A stretch of 64,000 nucleotides of DNA from Takakia lepidozioides (taxonomy: Eukaryota; Streptophyta; Takakiopsida; Takakiales; Takakiaceae): assembly GCA_030704615.1 (NCBI GenBank), contig CM060732.1, positions 16,616,001 to 16,680,000 on the forward strand. Direction: 5' to 3'. Below are positions 23,161 to 35,367 of this stretch, one piece after another (positions within the stretch are counted from its first letter, which is position 1; each line of letters opens with the position of its first letter). A program made the position numbers and the translations under genes. The notes beneath the pieces are model-generated. The model did not search any database and had not been told where the DNA came from. It worked only from the letters and a program-made list of their open reading frames with translations.

Positions 23161-25011
23161 TACCATAGTATAAGGTAAAGCCTTGATAACGATTCTCTTC
23201 CTTTGCTCCTTACCATAACTGGTGGGCACTGACCATGAGTAAGGTAGTATTTGATTGGCCACTGCCAATCTAACCATTCATCTGCACTTCCTTGCACCTT
23301 CATTACAAATAAACTCGCATCAGATAACTGATCGTCTACTCCTGTGGCCGCTTCTCCTGTTGTTAGTCGTGACAAATGATCTGCCACAAGATGCAAACGG
23401 CCAGGCTTGTAAACAACTTCGAACTCAAACTCGTGCAAGATTATTAACCACCTCGCTATCCTTCCACTTATCAAAGGTTTGTTCACCAGATATATCAGAG
23501 CCTGGTGATCCACATAAAACATAAACTTTCTTCCCAATAGGTAATGCCTGAATTTCTTGACTGCATAAATCATTGCCAGTGCTTCTCTTTCAGTTGTGCT
23601 ATAGTTCATTTCAGCACTGTTCATCAACCTGCTAGCATAGTACACAGGTGAATCTATATTTCCTGTAACATTCTGGGCTAACACCGCTCCCAACGCTTCT
23701 CGTGAGGCATCACAGTGAACATGAAATACTACATGCCAGTGAGGGTTAATCAGCACAGGTGTAGTTGTTACTGACAATGTAAGTTCCTCAAAAGCCTGTT
23801 GACATTCAGCTGTCCATGCAAACACTGCATCTTTCTTTAGAAGCTTGCTCAATGGTGCTGCTATTTGTGTATACCTTTTGACAAATCTTATGTAATAACT
23901 GGTTTGCCCAAGGAATCTCCTTAGACTCTTAACATTTACTGGTGGTGGAGAGGCTTTAATGGCCTCTGTCTTCCTGGGATCCACAAGAAGCCCCCTCTTA
24001 TACACAATGTGTCCCAGAAGCACCCCCGAGTTCACACAGAAAATACATTTCTCTGGATTCAAGCCCAAACCTCTCATTCTGCATCTGGCCAGACATAACT
24101 CCAACTTATGCAAGTGCTCATTCTTAGAGCTGTACACACTGAAATCATCCAAGAATACCTACATGAAATCATCCAGATACTCATGAAAAGATTCACTTAT
24201 CACTCTTTGAAAGGTTGCTGGTGCATTACAAAGTCCAAAGGGCATGACTTTGTATGCATAAGCACCCAGTCTGTGATGAAAGCTATCTTTCCCTGGTCTT
24301 CTTCTATCACTTGCACTTGATTATAACCACTGAAGCCATCCATGAATGAGTACATCTCATGGCCTGCCACAGTGTCCAATACTGCTTCTGTGAATGGCAA
24401 GGGGAATGGATCCTTCTTCGTGCAAGCATTCAACTTCTTATAGTTCACACAAACTCTTAGTTTACCATTCTTCTTGGGAACTATCACAATGGGTGACAAC
24501 CAAGTTGTATACTCTATTGGGTATATAAACTTAGCCTCAGCCAACTTCTTGATCTCTTCTCCAACCTTCTGTGCATAGTTGGGATTCATTCTGTACCTTG
24601 CCTGCTTGATTGGTACTGACCCTGGTTCCAGTTCAATCTTATGCTGACAGATTTCAGGTGGTATCCTTTTAGATCCTCATAGCTCTAAGCAAATACATCT
24701 CTGTATTTGATGAATAAACTCTTAGCTTCTTCAAAGAATTCTGGCTCCAAATCAGCTCTTATCTTCACCATCCTCGGTTCCTCTTTAGTTCCCACATTCA
24801 CTTCCCTCGCCTGCTCATCAGCTGTGATTGTCCAACCAGTCACCACTTCATCCTGTAAACTCACAGTGGCTGGTTCCTCTAGGATTTCCATTTCTCCTTC
24901 TCTTTCTTCATAGAAATGTGATGGGTAACTGCTGGTTTCCTCTTCAATTGGTGTTGCTGACACTACACCACAACAGATGCCTCTTAAACAACTTAGGCCT
25001 TCCAGCCGCAT
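23160..25011 (-). pseudogene. Reverse transcriptase-RNase H of copy 2
   Basis: RT motifs: SPIVIVPKKNGKLRVCVNY, FMDGFSGYNQV (first catalytic Asp) and VFLDDFSVYS (the usual YxDD box, here LDD), then the thumb (RRFLGQTSYY). RNase H follows with CDASREALGAVL, TEREALAMIYAV and YVDHQAL, giving the D-E-D residues. Stops separate the pieces at about 24685 (after DVFA, usually Trp), about 24155 (after DDFM) and the C-terminal end. The segment 25011-24685 is the linker between protease and RT. Confidence 0.9.
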
Positions 25012-25089
25012 CTCTGCAACCTGCTCCCACTCTGGGTGTGTAGCGAACAGGGTAGTTTCCTGCTCCTCATCCAGTCCTCCCCTCCAATC

Positions 25090-25812
25090 ATACTCTCTGA
25101 CCCCTCGAGGTCTTCTTGTAGCAGGTAATCTACTAGATTTCTTAGTGGTAATTTATATCTCGTGCATCCCATTATGCACAGTTAGTAACTGAGAATTCCA
25201 GTCATGGAATACCCTGACCTGTTTCAGCCACGGACGTCCCAATAATAAGGAGTAAGCCTCCATGACTTCATCCATCTTCAACACAGTTACTGTGATCATA
25301 AAGATCATCTTCTGTATCTGTATCTTAACTCCTCTTATCAATCCCAATGGCTGTACACTTCTTTGATCTGCCATTGCTACTGTAAATGGGGCTAGTTTCA
25401 TGTTACTTAGACCAAGCTTCTTCCTTAATTGGTCTGTCATGATATTTACTCCAGAGCCTCCATCTATCAGTACATCAGTTAGTTCTATGCTTCCAATTCT
25501 CAATTGGATTACTGGCATAGAATCATCAAAGTCCATGACTATTTCTCGCCCTTCCGGCTTCACATTATAACTGGTCACCTTGCTGTTCAGGTCTGTGTTT
25601 CCTGTCTCCTGGGCAATTCGATTGATTGCTTGATACAGCCTGTGTCTACAATAAGGTGCCACAGCCAATAGCTGTCCAATGGTAATCTTTGCTTTGGTCT
25701 GGCATATTACTTCAGCCAAAGTCCCTTCATTACTTTGCATGTCTGCAACTTCTTTCTTCCTTTCATCCTCACTCACTTCTTCTTCTCCATTAGAATAAGA
25801 GGAATCTGCCAC
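25090..25812 (-). pseudogene. Retropepsin-like aspartic protease of copy 2
   Basis: The active-site motif is LIDGGSGVNIM, with the flap and C-terminal ILLGRPWLK-like motif present as LLLGRPWLKQ. This is the DGGS variant common in plant gypsy proteases. It would cut the Gag-Pol polyprotein. A TAA near 25153 after NGMHEI interrupts the link to RT. Confidence 0.85.
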
Positions 25813-28020
25813 AGGAATATCAGTACTCTTCTACATTTCCCTTATGGTATCTGCCACTTCCTTGTGCAGTTCCTTCTCATCTCTCCAAGCCTCATCATCT
25901 TCAGGTATATCACTGCCATCTTCATTATCATCATCTTCCTCAACCACTGGAGGTATTAGTTTGGCTTTGCTTCTTGTTACTATCATTGTACTTACTTCTG
26001 GTACAACACATGGCCTAACCATGTGAGCTGCCACCACTGGGCCCTCATTCACAGGAGCTCTCATCTCATTCTGGTGTCTAATCCAGAACAAATAGGCTGC
26101 CTTGCGATGTCCTGACTGATTACAATAGTAACATAGTTCTTCACCATTGGGTCCTCGCCCTTGGTCTGCTCTTGGATTATTTCTGTAATCCTGATTCCCT
26201 GGCTGGTAATTCCCCTTGGATTACCCTGATAGTTGCCTCTGGAATTTCCTTGGTAATTCCCTCTTGAATTACCTCTCTCTTCCATGCCATTGTTATAACC
26301 ACCAGGCCTACCATAGTGGTCCTGATCACTGTTTCTTCTTGGCTGGGGCTGCACTTGATGCACCCTTACTTGCCTAGGTTCTCCAGTTGTTGTCCTTCTG
26401 TTGTAGTAACAATTCTCAGTAGAATGGTTATCCATTTTACAGATAGTACAGTGTTTCTCCTTCATGTGGCATTCAGTGGTGGTATGGCCTTCATTCTGGC
26501 ACTTTGCACACCAAACACCCTTCCTCCAATGTGTTGCAGCCTCTGTGGCATACTTCTTCAAGATTTCTTCTAATCTTTTCTCATAGTTATCCCTCTTCAA
26601 TTTCTCCTTTCTCTTACTCTTCCTTTTCAGTTCTTGCTCTTCTTCTTCATCTGACTCATCCTCAGAGTCCTCATCATCCCTTTTCTCTCTCATGAGCATT
26701 CCCAATTGCTCAATTCTGTTTGCAGTTTCAAATGCCTCCTCCACTGTATTATGGGGTAACATATCCACTTTCTTCTGCAACTCTGGTCTTAGTCCACTCA
26801 CAAACCAAGTCTTCTGTAAACCTGGTGCTGGTACAGCAGCCAGCTTTTTCATCATCAATTCCATCTTTTCCATATACTCCTCAACAGTTTCATGCTTCTT
26901 TTGCTTTAACTGTTGTAAACTTCCATATACTTCATCCTCGGTTTACTTGTCCTGAACCTATTTCGGAATGTTGTATTCAAGCCATCCCAGGTTAGAAAAT
27001 GATTATCATGGAATCTTGCATACCATTCACTTGCTTTCTTGATAAGTGAACAAAGAAACAATCTCATCTTGGCATCATCGCCATTCTCATTGTTCACTAT
27101 ACACATGGCTAATGTGTACATCGGGATCCCCTTTTCTTGAATATATTGGAAAAGGTGGTTTTGCCCGTGTTGGTTGTAACGCCATCTGTGGCCCTACCTT
27201 CTGCCCACTGACAGGTGGTGGCACCCTTGCTGGTGCTAGTCCTTGAGGACCTGTTGTAGTTGTGGTGGATCTTCCACCCAGTGGTGGCCCCTTAGCACTC
27301 CCTGCTACTGGCCCCACGATATTCACAGTATTCCCAGCTCCAGTTGCACTACTTCCCACACTCCCTGTCCCCCCAGAGCCAGATCCAGGCAGCCCGCCTG
27401 ATCCCCCTGAGCCGACACCTTCATTGGCCTGTGATCCAAGTGCTCCACTTGATTCAGGTCCAACGGGTTGGGATGTCCTGGTTGTAGTCTCAACCTCAGC
27501 TGTTGGGTCTACTTCTTCATACTCTTCCTCTTCCAATTTCTTCTCTCTATTTTCATCCTCCAAGTTCTGCCCTTGGGTTTCTTCTTCACTCATATAACTC
27601 AACTGCAACGGTGTTGGAGAGTCTGAACTCTCCGTTGGCTCTACCACATCCTCTCCTCCTTCTTCACCTTCCGCTTCAGAAACTGGAGTTCCTGCTTTTG
27701 GTGTTCCATGCCAACTCTTATCAAAGATTTCTGTCAAATCTTTTATCCAGGGATGAACCTCAGATCTTTCACCTCGTGATTGATCTTCTTCTCGTACCAA
27801 TTCCCTTAATTTTTCTTGCAAAGAAAAAGAAGGAGTGGCATCCAACTCTAGTTCTTCCGGTATGGGTGATGTACTCTCTAATCTTAATGGTGTGAGAGGT
27901 CCAGATGATTCCCCTATGTCTATTCCTCTCTCCCAAAGATATGGATAATTAGCTTTCAGATAGCTTTCTCTTTTTGCTCTGGAGTCTAGCTTCTCTTTCA
28001 TCACTCATGTCCCATGTCTT
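25813..28020 (-). pseudogene. Gag of copy 2, with zinc knuckles
   Basis: From the 5' side: an acidic, low-complexity N-terminal part (27.1-28.0 kb) rich in E, S, P and G, including GSGGSGGLPGSGSGG. Next is a retrotransposon gag core (DDAKMRLFLCSLIKKASEWY, 27121-26906), then a basic coiled segment. Two zinc-knuckle-like clusters follow (CAKCQNEGHTTTEC near 26510 and CTICKMDNHSTENC), then an RGN-rich repeat (GNSRGNYQG), and a last CYYCNQSGH cluster near 26125. Frameshifts are apparent near 27110, 26940 and 26215, and a TAG near 25832. The protein would form the virus-like particle and bind RNA. Confidence 0.8.
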
Positions 28021-28617
28021 TCATTTCTTTTAATGTGGCAATAACCAAAACTCTCTTTTGTAGTATCTCTCGTATATGCCTGGGTTTCTTTCAAGCTTCA
28101 ATGCACCCTTGGCTATACTAGAAGTCTCCGTTACCATATAACCATATGGCAAACAAGTCTGGAAAGCTGTTCTTGGTGTGAGTTTGATCCACAAAATATC
28201 CTTTGGAATTCAATTCTTTACCAGTACAAGCTCTTCATGCATATGAGTATAAACATTCACCTTTCTTTCCTCCCAGCCTTCAAACTCTATTCGCTTAATG
28301 GATAGCAATGCTATCACATAAACCAGTGTTGGTAACCAACGTGCTCTTCCTCTACAGGCCACCTGATAAATCTTTATCACTCCTTTCTCCAGACCCCATT
28401 CAGGGTCAGCATCATGCACTCTTTTAAGAATGTTTTCTTTACAACCGTCTGGCAATTCCAAGAACCTCTGAAAGAATCGTTTGGACAATCTTTCCTTCTC
28501 AGTTTCACAGGGAATTTGATTTACATCAAATTCATTAATTCTCCATCCACCATGATCCCACCAGATGCCTGTCATATCTGGTTGTTCATGACCCAGTTCC
28601 CCAGTATGGTCGCCAAA
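28021..28617 (-). pseudogene. Leader ORF between the primer-binding site and gag
   Basis: Directly after the 5' LTR, the frame is open to 28210 and, past a single TGA, on to about 28030. The product is about 190 residues with RFFQRFLELPDGCKEN and YQVACRGRARWLPTL. It carries no motif I recognise. It may be an N-terminal extension of Gag or a separate small ORF. The TGA lies where CGA would give Arg, matching the decay seen elsewhere in this copy. Confidence 0.5.
28598..28615 (-). other. Candidate primer-binding site
   Basis: Two bases after the LTR end the minus strand reads TGGCGACCATACTGGGGA. It begins with TGG, the complement of the tRNA CCA end, and sits in the expected place. I could not assign the tRNA. 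Confidence 0.75.
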
Positions 28618-29352
28618 TGTCGATCGGCTTTTACTCACCCATCCCTTCGCTATCCGAGGTGGGAACCCCAAGATAGAAGAGTTGGAAATCTCTAAGCACT
28701 CAACCCGCTCAGAACAATCAGTCATGACCTACAGCTAGTGTATCATGGGGGTGTTTCCTATTTGTACTCCTTCTCACATTCATGTTAGCGAGTTACCTTA
28801 CTATCTGCAATTAAGTATCAGTTTGCTTCAGAATTCTATCAAGTTCCATCCATTCATTTCACAGCTTCACTCAGGTCTCTCTACACAGTGTGAGTATGAA
28901 GTATGTATCAGATTAATATCTATCAAGTATCAAGTTGAAGCCATGGTGTCTCTAATCTACTCTACATTACAATTCTACAGCTTGCATTCATCAAGTAACA
29001 ACAGATCGTCACTTCTCCTACTGCGTGCTCTTCATCTTTCCATTCAGAGATGTGCTCTCCCCTCTATTTCCCAGCCCTGATGTCCGAAGTCCCCCACCCA
29101 GAAGTCCTCAAGAAGTCATCTCCCCAGATGTCCCCGCTTATCGCTTTATCTATTTACAAGCCGTTCTAACCGCTTTCCTAACTAACCGTTATCTCTGTAG
29201 TACACGTTCATTTTTCAGATGTCGTTCCTCCACAGTCGTTCCCTGCCAATGATAACTATTCCCCAGCTGTGCCGAGCTGTGACTGGCTGTATCAGGCTGT
29301 GGCGGGCTGTGACTGGCTGTGTCGGGCTGTGTAGGGCTCTGCGAAGCTGTGG
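28618..29352 (-). repeat. 5' LTR of copy 2, truncated
   Basis: It matches the 3' LTR from its end (28618) up to 29352 and then diverges within the GGCTGTG array. The U3 start TGTTAGAGG is absent. About 330 bases of LTR and the original flank are missing. Confidence 0.9.
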
Positions 29353-30890
29353 TTGCTTGGCTGCTTTCATGGGGATCACATACAGTGAGGAGGTGGGAGC
29401 AAAGATAGAGCGACATGTTGGTGAGTTGGAAGAGCTTGAAGGGGAGCATGTTGAGGTACCAGGGGTTAAATTTCTCGTGTGTAGTGGAAGGGGAGGAGTA
29501 CGAACGTAAGTTCTGCTGCAATAATTTTTGTTTTCCAACCTACATGTTCTTGTTGGATATTAATTGAAGTGCTTTCAATGTTGCTGCAATACCATAATAA
29601 AGTGGAGGCTGCTGAATGCAGTTGGCTTTGCTTGGTGCGGACAGAATCCATTGCAATGTGGAGATGGCTGATTATAGCATTTCCAGAGGATGGTGTGGAT
29701 GGCCTTGCGTGGTGCATGCAGAGTCCGTGGCAATGTACAGATGGCTGAATGGGCAAAGGAGGCAAGTGGCAAAGAAGCCACGTCACTGGTACATAGTTGT
29801 GTGCGACATACTACATGAAATTGTACTATATGTCATTCCAGAGACTGTCATTGTTGGTCCATGTGTTTTACAACAATGCTATCAATATAAGACTTCTGGT
29901 TCGCATTGGAAGCTCAATCCCTGTAAGTTCATTGTGTGTGAAGCTCAAACTTGTGATTTGAAGGATCTTGTAGCCAAGTTCATTCAACCGGAAAGGAATT
30001 TTTTTGAAAGCTCCCAAATTTAATGTGGGCAAGCTTATGGAGGTAAAACTCAGCTTCCCTCCTCTAATGTAAGTGCTGGATAAGTTTCATTTAGTGTCGA
30101 CCTTCACTGCATATATTGGCTCTTTTCTTGGCTGGTTTCATATTTTCTTGGCTGGTATGCTGTTGGTTGGCTTCTTTCATTTCACGTGTGTAGTGGAAGG
30201 GGAGAAGTACTTTCCTAAGTTCTGCTGCAACAATGTCTTTTTCCAGCCTAGATGTTCTCGATGGATACAAATTGAAGTGCTTTGAATGTTGTTGCAATAC
30301 TAGAATAAAGTGGAGGGTGCTGAATGCAGTTGGCCTTGCTTCGTGCAGGCATAATCCAGGGAAATGTGGACATAGCTGAAACCCCATGATAGCATTTCCA
30401 GAGGACGGTGTGGATGGCCTCACAATCCAACATGCAAAATCCATGGCAATGTGGAGATGGCTGAATGGGCAAACAGGTTAAGTACATGAAAGTGAAAGTG
30501 TACTATATGTCATTCCCAAAAATGACCATGTTGGTCCATGTATTTTACAACAATGCTATCAATAAAAGACCAATGGTTCGCATTCAAAACTCAATCCCCG
30601 TAAGTGGCTTGTGCGTGATGCTCAAACTTGTGATTTGAAGGATCTTATACCCCACTGCAGAGGTGATTGGAAAAGACATTGAGAAGGCAACAGCCGGTAT
30701 CTATCCTCTACAGATCCCCTCAATTTGATGTGGGAAAGCCGGCTGGCTGGAGGTCTAGTCTCACTCATCTAAATGTCAGTGTTGTATCCATTGCAATGTG
30801 GAGATGTTTGAAACAACATTGGAGCATTTTTAGAGGATAGTCTGGATGGCCTTTCGTGGCGTGTGCCGAATCCATGGCAAGAAAACATTG
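29353..30890. repeat. Tandem copies of an unclassified interspersed repeat
   Basis: A segment of about 500 bases occurs at about 29478-29990 and again at 30187-30655. Both start gtgtgtagtggaaggggag and end near gctcaaacttgtgatttgaaggatctt. A third partial copy (atccattgcaatgtggagatg...) lies at 30787-30885. A fragment also flanks the other end of copy 2 at 16325-16396. Short open frames here are not conserved between the copies, so I see no gene. 30890-31101 has nothing recognisable. Confidence 0.75.
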
Positions 30891-31101
30891 CAGGTAGAAC
30901 CCATGGCAATGGTACCAGCACGGGTTGGTCCAAAGCCAATTGCAACAACAAATGAATAAAGGGTGCTGAAAGGAAAGCACTCCATAATTGATCATAAAAT
31001 CCACTGTCCAAGCATGATATCTTAATGGGAATGCGAAGGGAGTGTTACCACCTTAAACTATCATGCATGGTCTATAACTGGAGTGCGCAAATCTAGCATA
31101 T

Positions 31102-34100
31102 CTAATCTTCATCATCCTCATCTATGTCTGGGTCACTGCATGTATCACTGTCTTCATCACAGACTTGATCTTGTCCAAGGGTTGGCTGAACATCATCACC
31201 ACGTATACGGGGTGCTTGGAGGTACAAGGAGGCCACCTGCTCTGGAGTAACCGGTACCGCTCGGCTGCATGTTGGGCCATCAGTAACCAGAGTCTCCTCT
31301 AGTCTTTGTGGGGCTAACAATCCTTCCACTTCCGCCACATCATCATTATCAATTGATATGTCGCAGACCACTCTATGTGCTCGGGGGCTCTTCTCCAGGA
31401 TGACTTTCCACCCCATCTCCTTCACACAATAAGAAAAAAACACTTGATCAACCTGGCCAGGAAACACAAAAGGTTGCTCAGAAGGTGGAAGCATACGGTT
31501 AAAATTGACCAGTGTGAAGCCAACATCATCCTGCTTCATTGACATAGATTGACGACCCACGGGACGCGCCCGTACCCACGAACACAAAAACACTATAGGC
31601 TGTGTTTGGCCATAGTCAATTTGCAAAATCTCCCTTATAAGACCCACATATCTTGTAGGTTCCTCCATGTCATTGCCTGAATTGTTGGTAATGGGCTGGT
31701 GCTGGAAAATAGATGAGACTCCACAATCAAAAGACACCATACTTGTTGTGTTCATGCCGGGGGATGTAACCCTATAATGGTTACCATACGCTGTCATACT
31801 CTTGAATGACAGGGCAATAAATGATGGAGGCCTTGAAAGATCCAGTAATTCCTCACGTGTTGTAGGATCAAGCCCATCTGATTGAATTGAGAGATGATCC
31901 CGTACACCTTGAAGGAGCCAAACAGCAAATGGAGGACATGGATGCAAATCAGGAGGGTACTGAATTGCCGTGGGATTGCTCATGCCTTCCAGCCCTTGCT
32001 CCTCACGAAACAAGCGTCATCTGGCTTCTATCCATGTGGACTCTGCTTCATATATCCTATCACAATCCGAGGGTCAGCCAGGAGATTGACAGAGGTGGCG
32101 TGAAAAGACACCATATGCCAACTAATGAGAAATGACTAAAACTTGGAAATCTAAATGTCAATGAAGTAGATTTCTTACCCCAACATGACTGACAGACTAG
32201 GATGGTTCTGAATGATGTACTCATGTACAATATCACACAGGTCATTCAATTTTCGGGCTTTAGAACTTCCTTCCACAACTTCACGTTCCACAGATTCTGC
32301 CTCATCTGCATCCCACACCCTTCGTACACTTCCATCAAATCCTGCCATATACTCTGTGCAAAAACCCAATGCTTCTTCAAATTGGTATCCTTCTGCCATG
32401 CTCCCCTCGGGCCTTGCCATGTTTCTTACGTAGCCCTTCATATCTTTCATTGCCCGCTCCATGGGGTACATCCAGCGAGATGCTACGGGCCCGCATAAGT
32501 ACAACTCGTCCACTAGGTGAACAACCAGATGTGTCATCACATCAAAAAATGATGGTGGGAACTCCTCTATAAGACACAGAGTGACAACTGCTTCAGTTCT
32601 CAATTCCTCATACTCTACAGGATTCACCACTTTTGCACACAACTTCTTAAATACACGACATAATCGCAAAATGGCCCTGCGAGGACCACTTGCCATGAGC
32701 CCACGGATAGCAAGCGATATAATTTGCTGCATGAGCACATGATAGTCATGTGATTTCATACCAGACAATTTCTTCTTCACCACATGCTTTTTGGAAGCTG
32801 ATGCGTAGCCTGTTGGCACTTTCAAGTTCTGCACAATCTCCAGAAAGACTTGTAACTTAGCCTCAGTGAGGACATAAGGGGCAGGAGGCATAATTAATGT
32901 ATCTGCTCTGTCAGGATCACGTTGTAGCCACAATTCTGGGCGCATCCCAAGTAGCTCCAAATCACGGCGAACTTTCAGTGTCTTTCTCACCAAAGATAGT
33001 TTTAATAATATTTTCAGCCAAGTTCTTCTCGCAATGCATTGCGTCAAACGTGTGGCGGATGAGGAGACCCTACAAAATGAACACATAAGCAATTGAGCAT
33101 TTACTCATCACAATTTAAACAGAAAACGCAAAAATGTACACAGCCAATTTAAAGGTCATGAAGGAATTACCTCCCAATAAGGTAAGACATATAAAATTGA
33201 CCATCGCTTAACTCCATGAGTTTTTGCTGGGTCTGTCCTGATATCTGGCATCCCTCCATTTTCCACCCATGCAGTACGAGCTGTTGCAAGCTCCTTGATT
33301 TGTGTTTCAGTCTGTGTTTTTGGAAGAGTTCCATGCTCAGTAGCGCCATTGAACATTCTTGACCTTCTATATGGATGATTGCGGGCCAGAAATCTTCGGT
33401 GGCCTAGGAAAACAGTTTTCCCACATGTGTGTAACTGCTGTGAAGTCACCCCGGGTCCACAAGCTGGACAACCAGCATAACCTTTTGTCACTTGACCTGA
33501 GAGCAAGCCATATGCAAGGTAGTCATGGATTGACCACATCAACACTGACCTCAATGAGAATTCGCGTTGACCACGAGGACAGGAAATATCATGAGCTGCA
33601 ATCCCTCTCCATAGTTCCAGTAGCTCTTCCAGTAGGGTCATCAGGTAAACATCTACGTTGTCCGAGGTAACAGACTCCTTACCAGGAATCAGTAGCGCTA
33701 ACATGACAAAGAACTTTTTGGTCATTAACCACAGAGGCAGATTGTAATTGACCAAGAGAACGGGCCATGTGCTCCAACTGGTGGATTGAGCTCCGTAGGG
33801 ATTTACACCGCCTAAGGCCAATCCAAATCGCAGAGATCGTGGCTCTGCAGCAAAATCCTCAAATGGGGTGTCAATGTGTCTCCATGCTTTGCTATCAGCT
33901 GGATGTCCAACCAACCCATCCTGGCTCTTATGTCTGTTGTGCCATGTCATGAGGTTAGCGATCGATTTACATCGGTACATACGTTTCAACCTTGGAATGA
34001 CAGGGAAGTGTCGCAATACTTTCTTGGGCACACTTCCACGACCTGGAATGTAACGGGAACTGTGGCACACTGGGCAAATGTCTACATTCTCCTACTCCCC

Positions 34101-35241
34101 ACGGAAGAGTACACAACCACGCTCACAGGCATGAATCATGGTGTACTGCAATCTCATATTGGCAATCATGGTTTTTGCTTTATAGTGAGTTTTCGGCAAT
34201 GAATTCTCTTTAGGCAAAAAACTCTTACGCAACAATCCCAAAAGCTCATCCACAAATGCATTGGTGCACTTGTGGGTAGTGCATTCGTTCAGCAACGTCA
34301 AAGTTGCTTGCAGCCGGCTGATCGAGCACCCTTCAAAAAGTGGACATTGCGACTGTCGGAAGAGTTTATCGTACTCGGGATCAACGTGCAGGTGAGCATT
34401 CTCATCAAATTCATTGTCTCCGGAATCGTCGAGGTCATCGTCATGATCGGCAAATGTGTGATCGGTTCCACCATGAATGGGGTCCTCTCTGTTTGCATCT
34501 GCAAAGAGAAATGCTTTCTGCAATGCACGCTGGATTTCTACCTCCAATCCACCACCCTCATCTGCGTTCTCTGTGACATTGGGCTCCCGCTGTGCCACAG
34601 GGCCTTCGTCTTCATCATCTGAATATTCACATCCCTGCACCCCAATAGTCATCTTGTGAGTGGACCAACAACGATGTGACACTTGTTCATATTATGACAT
34701 GGGAGGCACAGTGACGTTGCAGTGATGCAGTCATATTTACGTATGTATCTTATGAATATACACCCAATCAAAACACGACATTTGTAGCCATTGAAGTCAT
34801 AGTTGCAGTTACTTAGTTAGTCATATATGACTACATGACTACACATGACCAATGAAAACACAACATGTGCATTAATTAAAGTGATAACGGAAGTGACGTA
34901 GTCATAGTGACGTCTGTATCTTATGACTTCTTGACTACAATCACCCAACGAAATGTCGACATGTGGAGAAGAGGATCGTTGCATTCAAAATTCAAACTAA
35001 AGTGCTGAAGGGAAAGTGGCGATCGTACTAGAAGAGAACAACGTCGGAGAAGAGGATCCCTCCCGTGTATCATGTAATGATTCCTCACTGTTTCCAACAA
35101 CAGTAGTTTTCCTCCATGACACTCATCGCAGTTGCATAGCATTTTTGTATGCCCATTCCTTGTGGCATAAGCTTCTTCCATTCGCCATAGACGGTCATCT
35201 ATTCTACGCCTACGCATCCGGTCGCCACCTGCACTGTACAT
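31102..35241 (-). pseudogene. CACTA (En/Spm) transposase, tnp2 type
   Basis: Exons read right to left. 35241 onward has the N-terminal zinc segment (CNCDECHGGK...HYMIHGRDP). About 34660-33172 has an acidic linker and the Transposase_21 core: GVNPYGAQSTSW, WPVLLVNYNLP, LLEELLELWRG, HDISCPRGQREF and CPACG. About 33070-32175 has FDAMHCEKNLAENI and a DUF4218-like region (KLSGMKSHDYHVLMQQ). 32013-31102 has a DUF4216-like domain (MTAYGNHYRV...FDCGVSSIF...PIVFLCSWV). Three introns have GT-AG ends. An in-frame TAG at about 34093, between LFRGE and ENVDICPVC where the family has Tyr, and a one-base shift near 32975 inactivate this copy. The protein would cut CACTA-type terminal repeats. It lies head-to-head with the + strand exons from 35368. 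Confidence 0.9.
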
Positions 35242-35367
35242 GCTTTGAACGTCACCCCTTCCCTCTTTGCATGCTACGCACAGTGCATTGTCTCTTGTTT
35301 TGCACCAGCTGCCAATGTGCTATTTCTATATCTATAGTATACTATAAGTATCGTTTCTGAGTGTCCA

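Larger units (their letters stand above)
16402..29352 (-). mobile_element. Ty3/gypsy LTR retrotransposon, copy 2 (near full length, 5' LTR truncated)
   Basis: Read on the minus strand, the order is partial 5' LTR, primer-binding site, leader ORF, gag, aspartic protease, RT-RNase H, integrase with repeat tail, ORF3, polypurine tract, 3' LTR. Protease, RT, RNase H then integrase is the Ty3/gypsy order. The protease motif LIDGGSGVNI and an extra ORF after pol recall the Athila/Tat side of the superfamily, but I cannot place it firmly. Each gene carries frameshifts or stops, so the copy is dead. The 5' LTR stops matching at 29352, about 330 bases short, so there is no second target duplication to pair with GATAT at 16397-16401. 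Confidence 0.95.
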
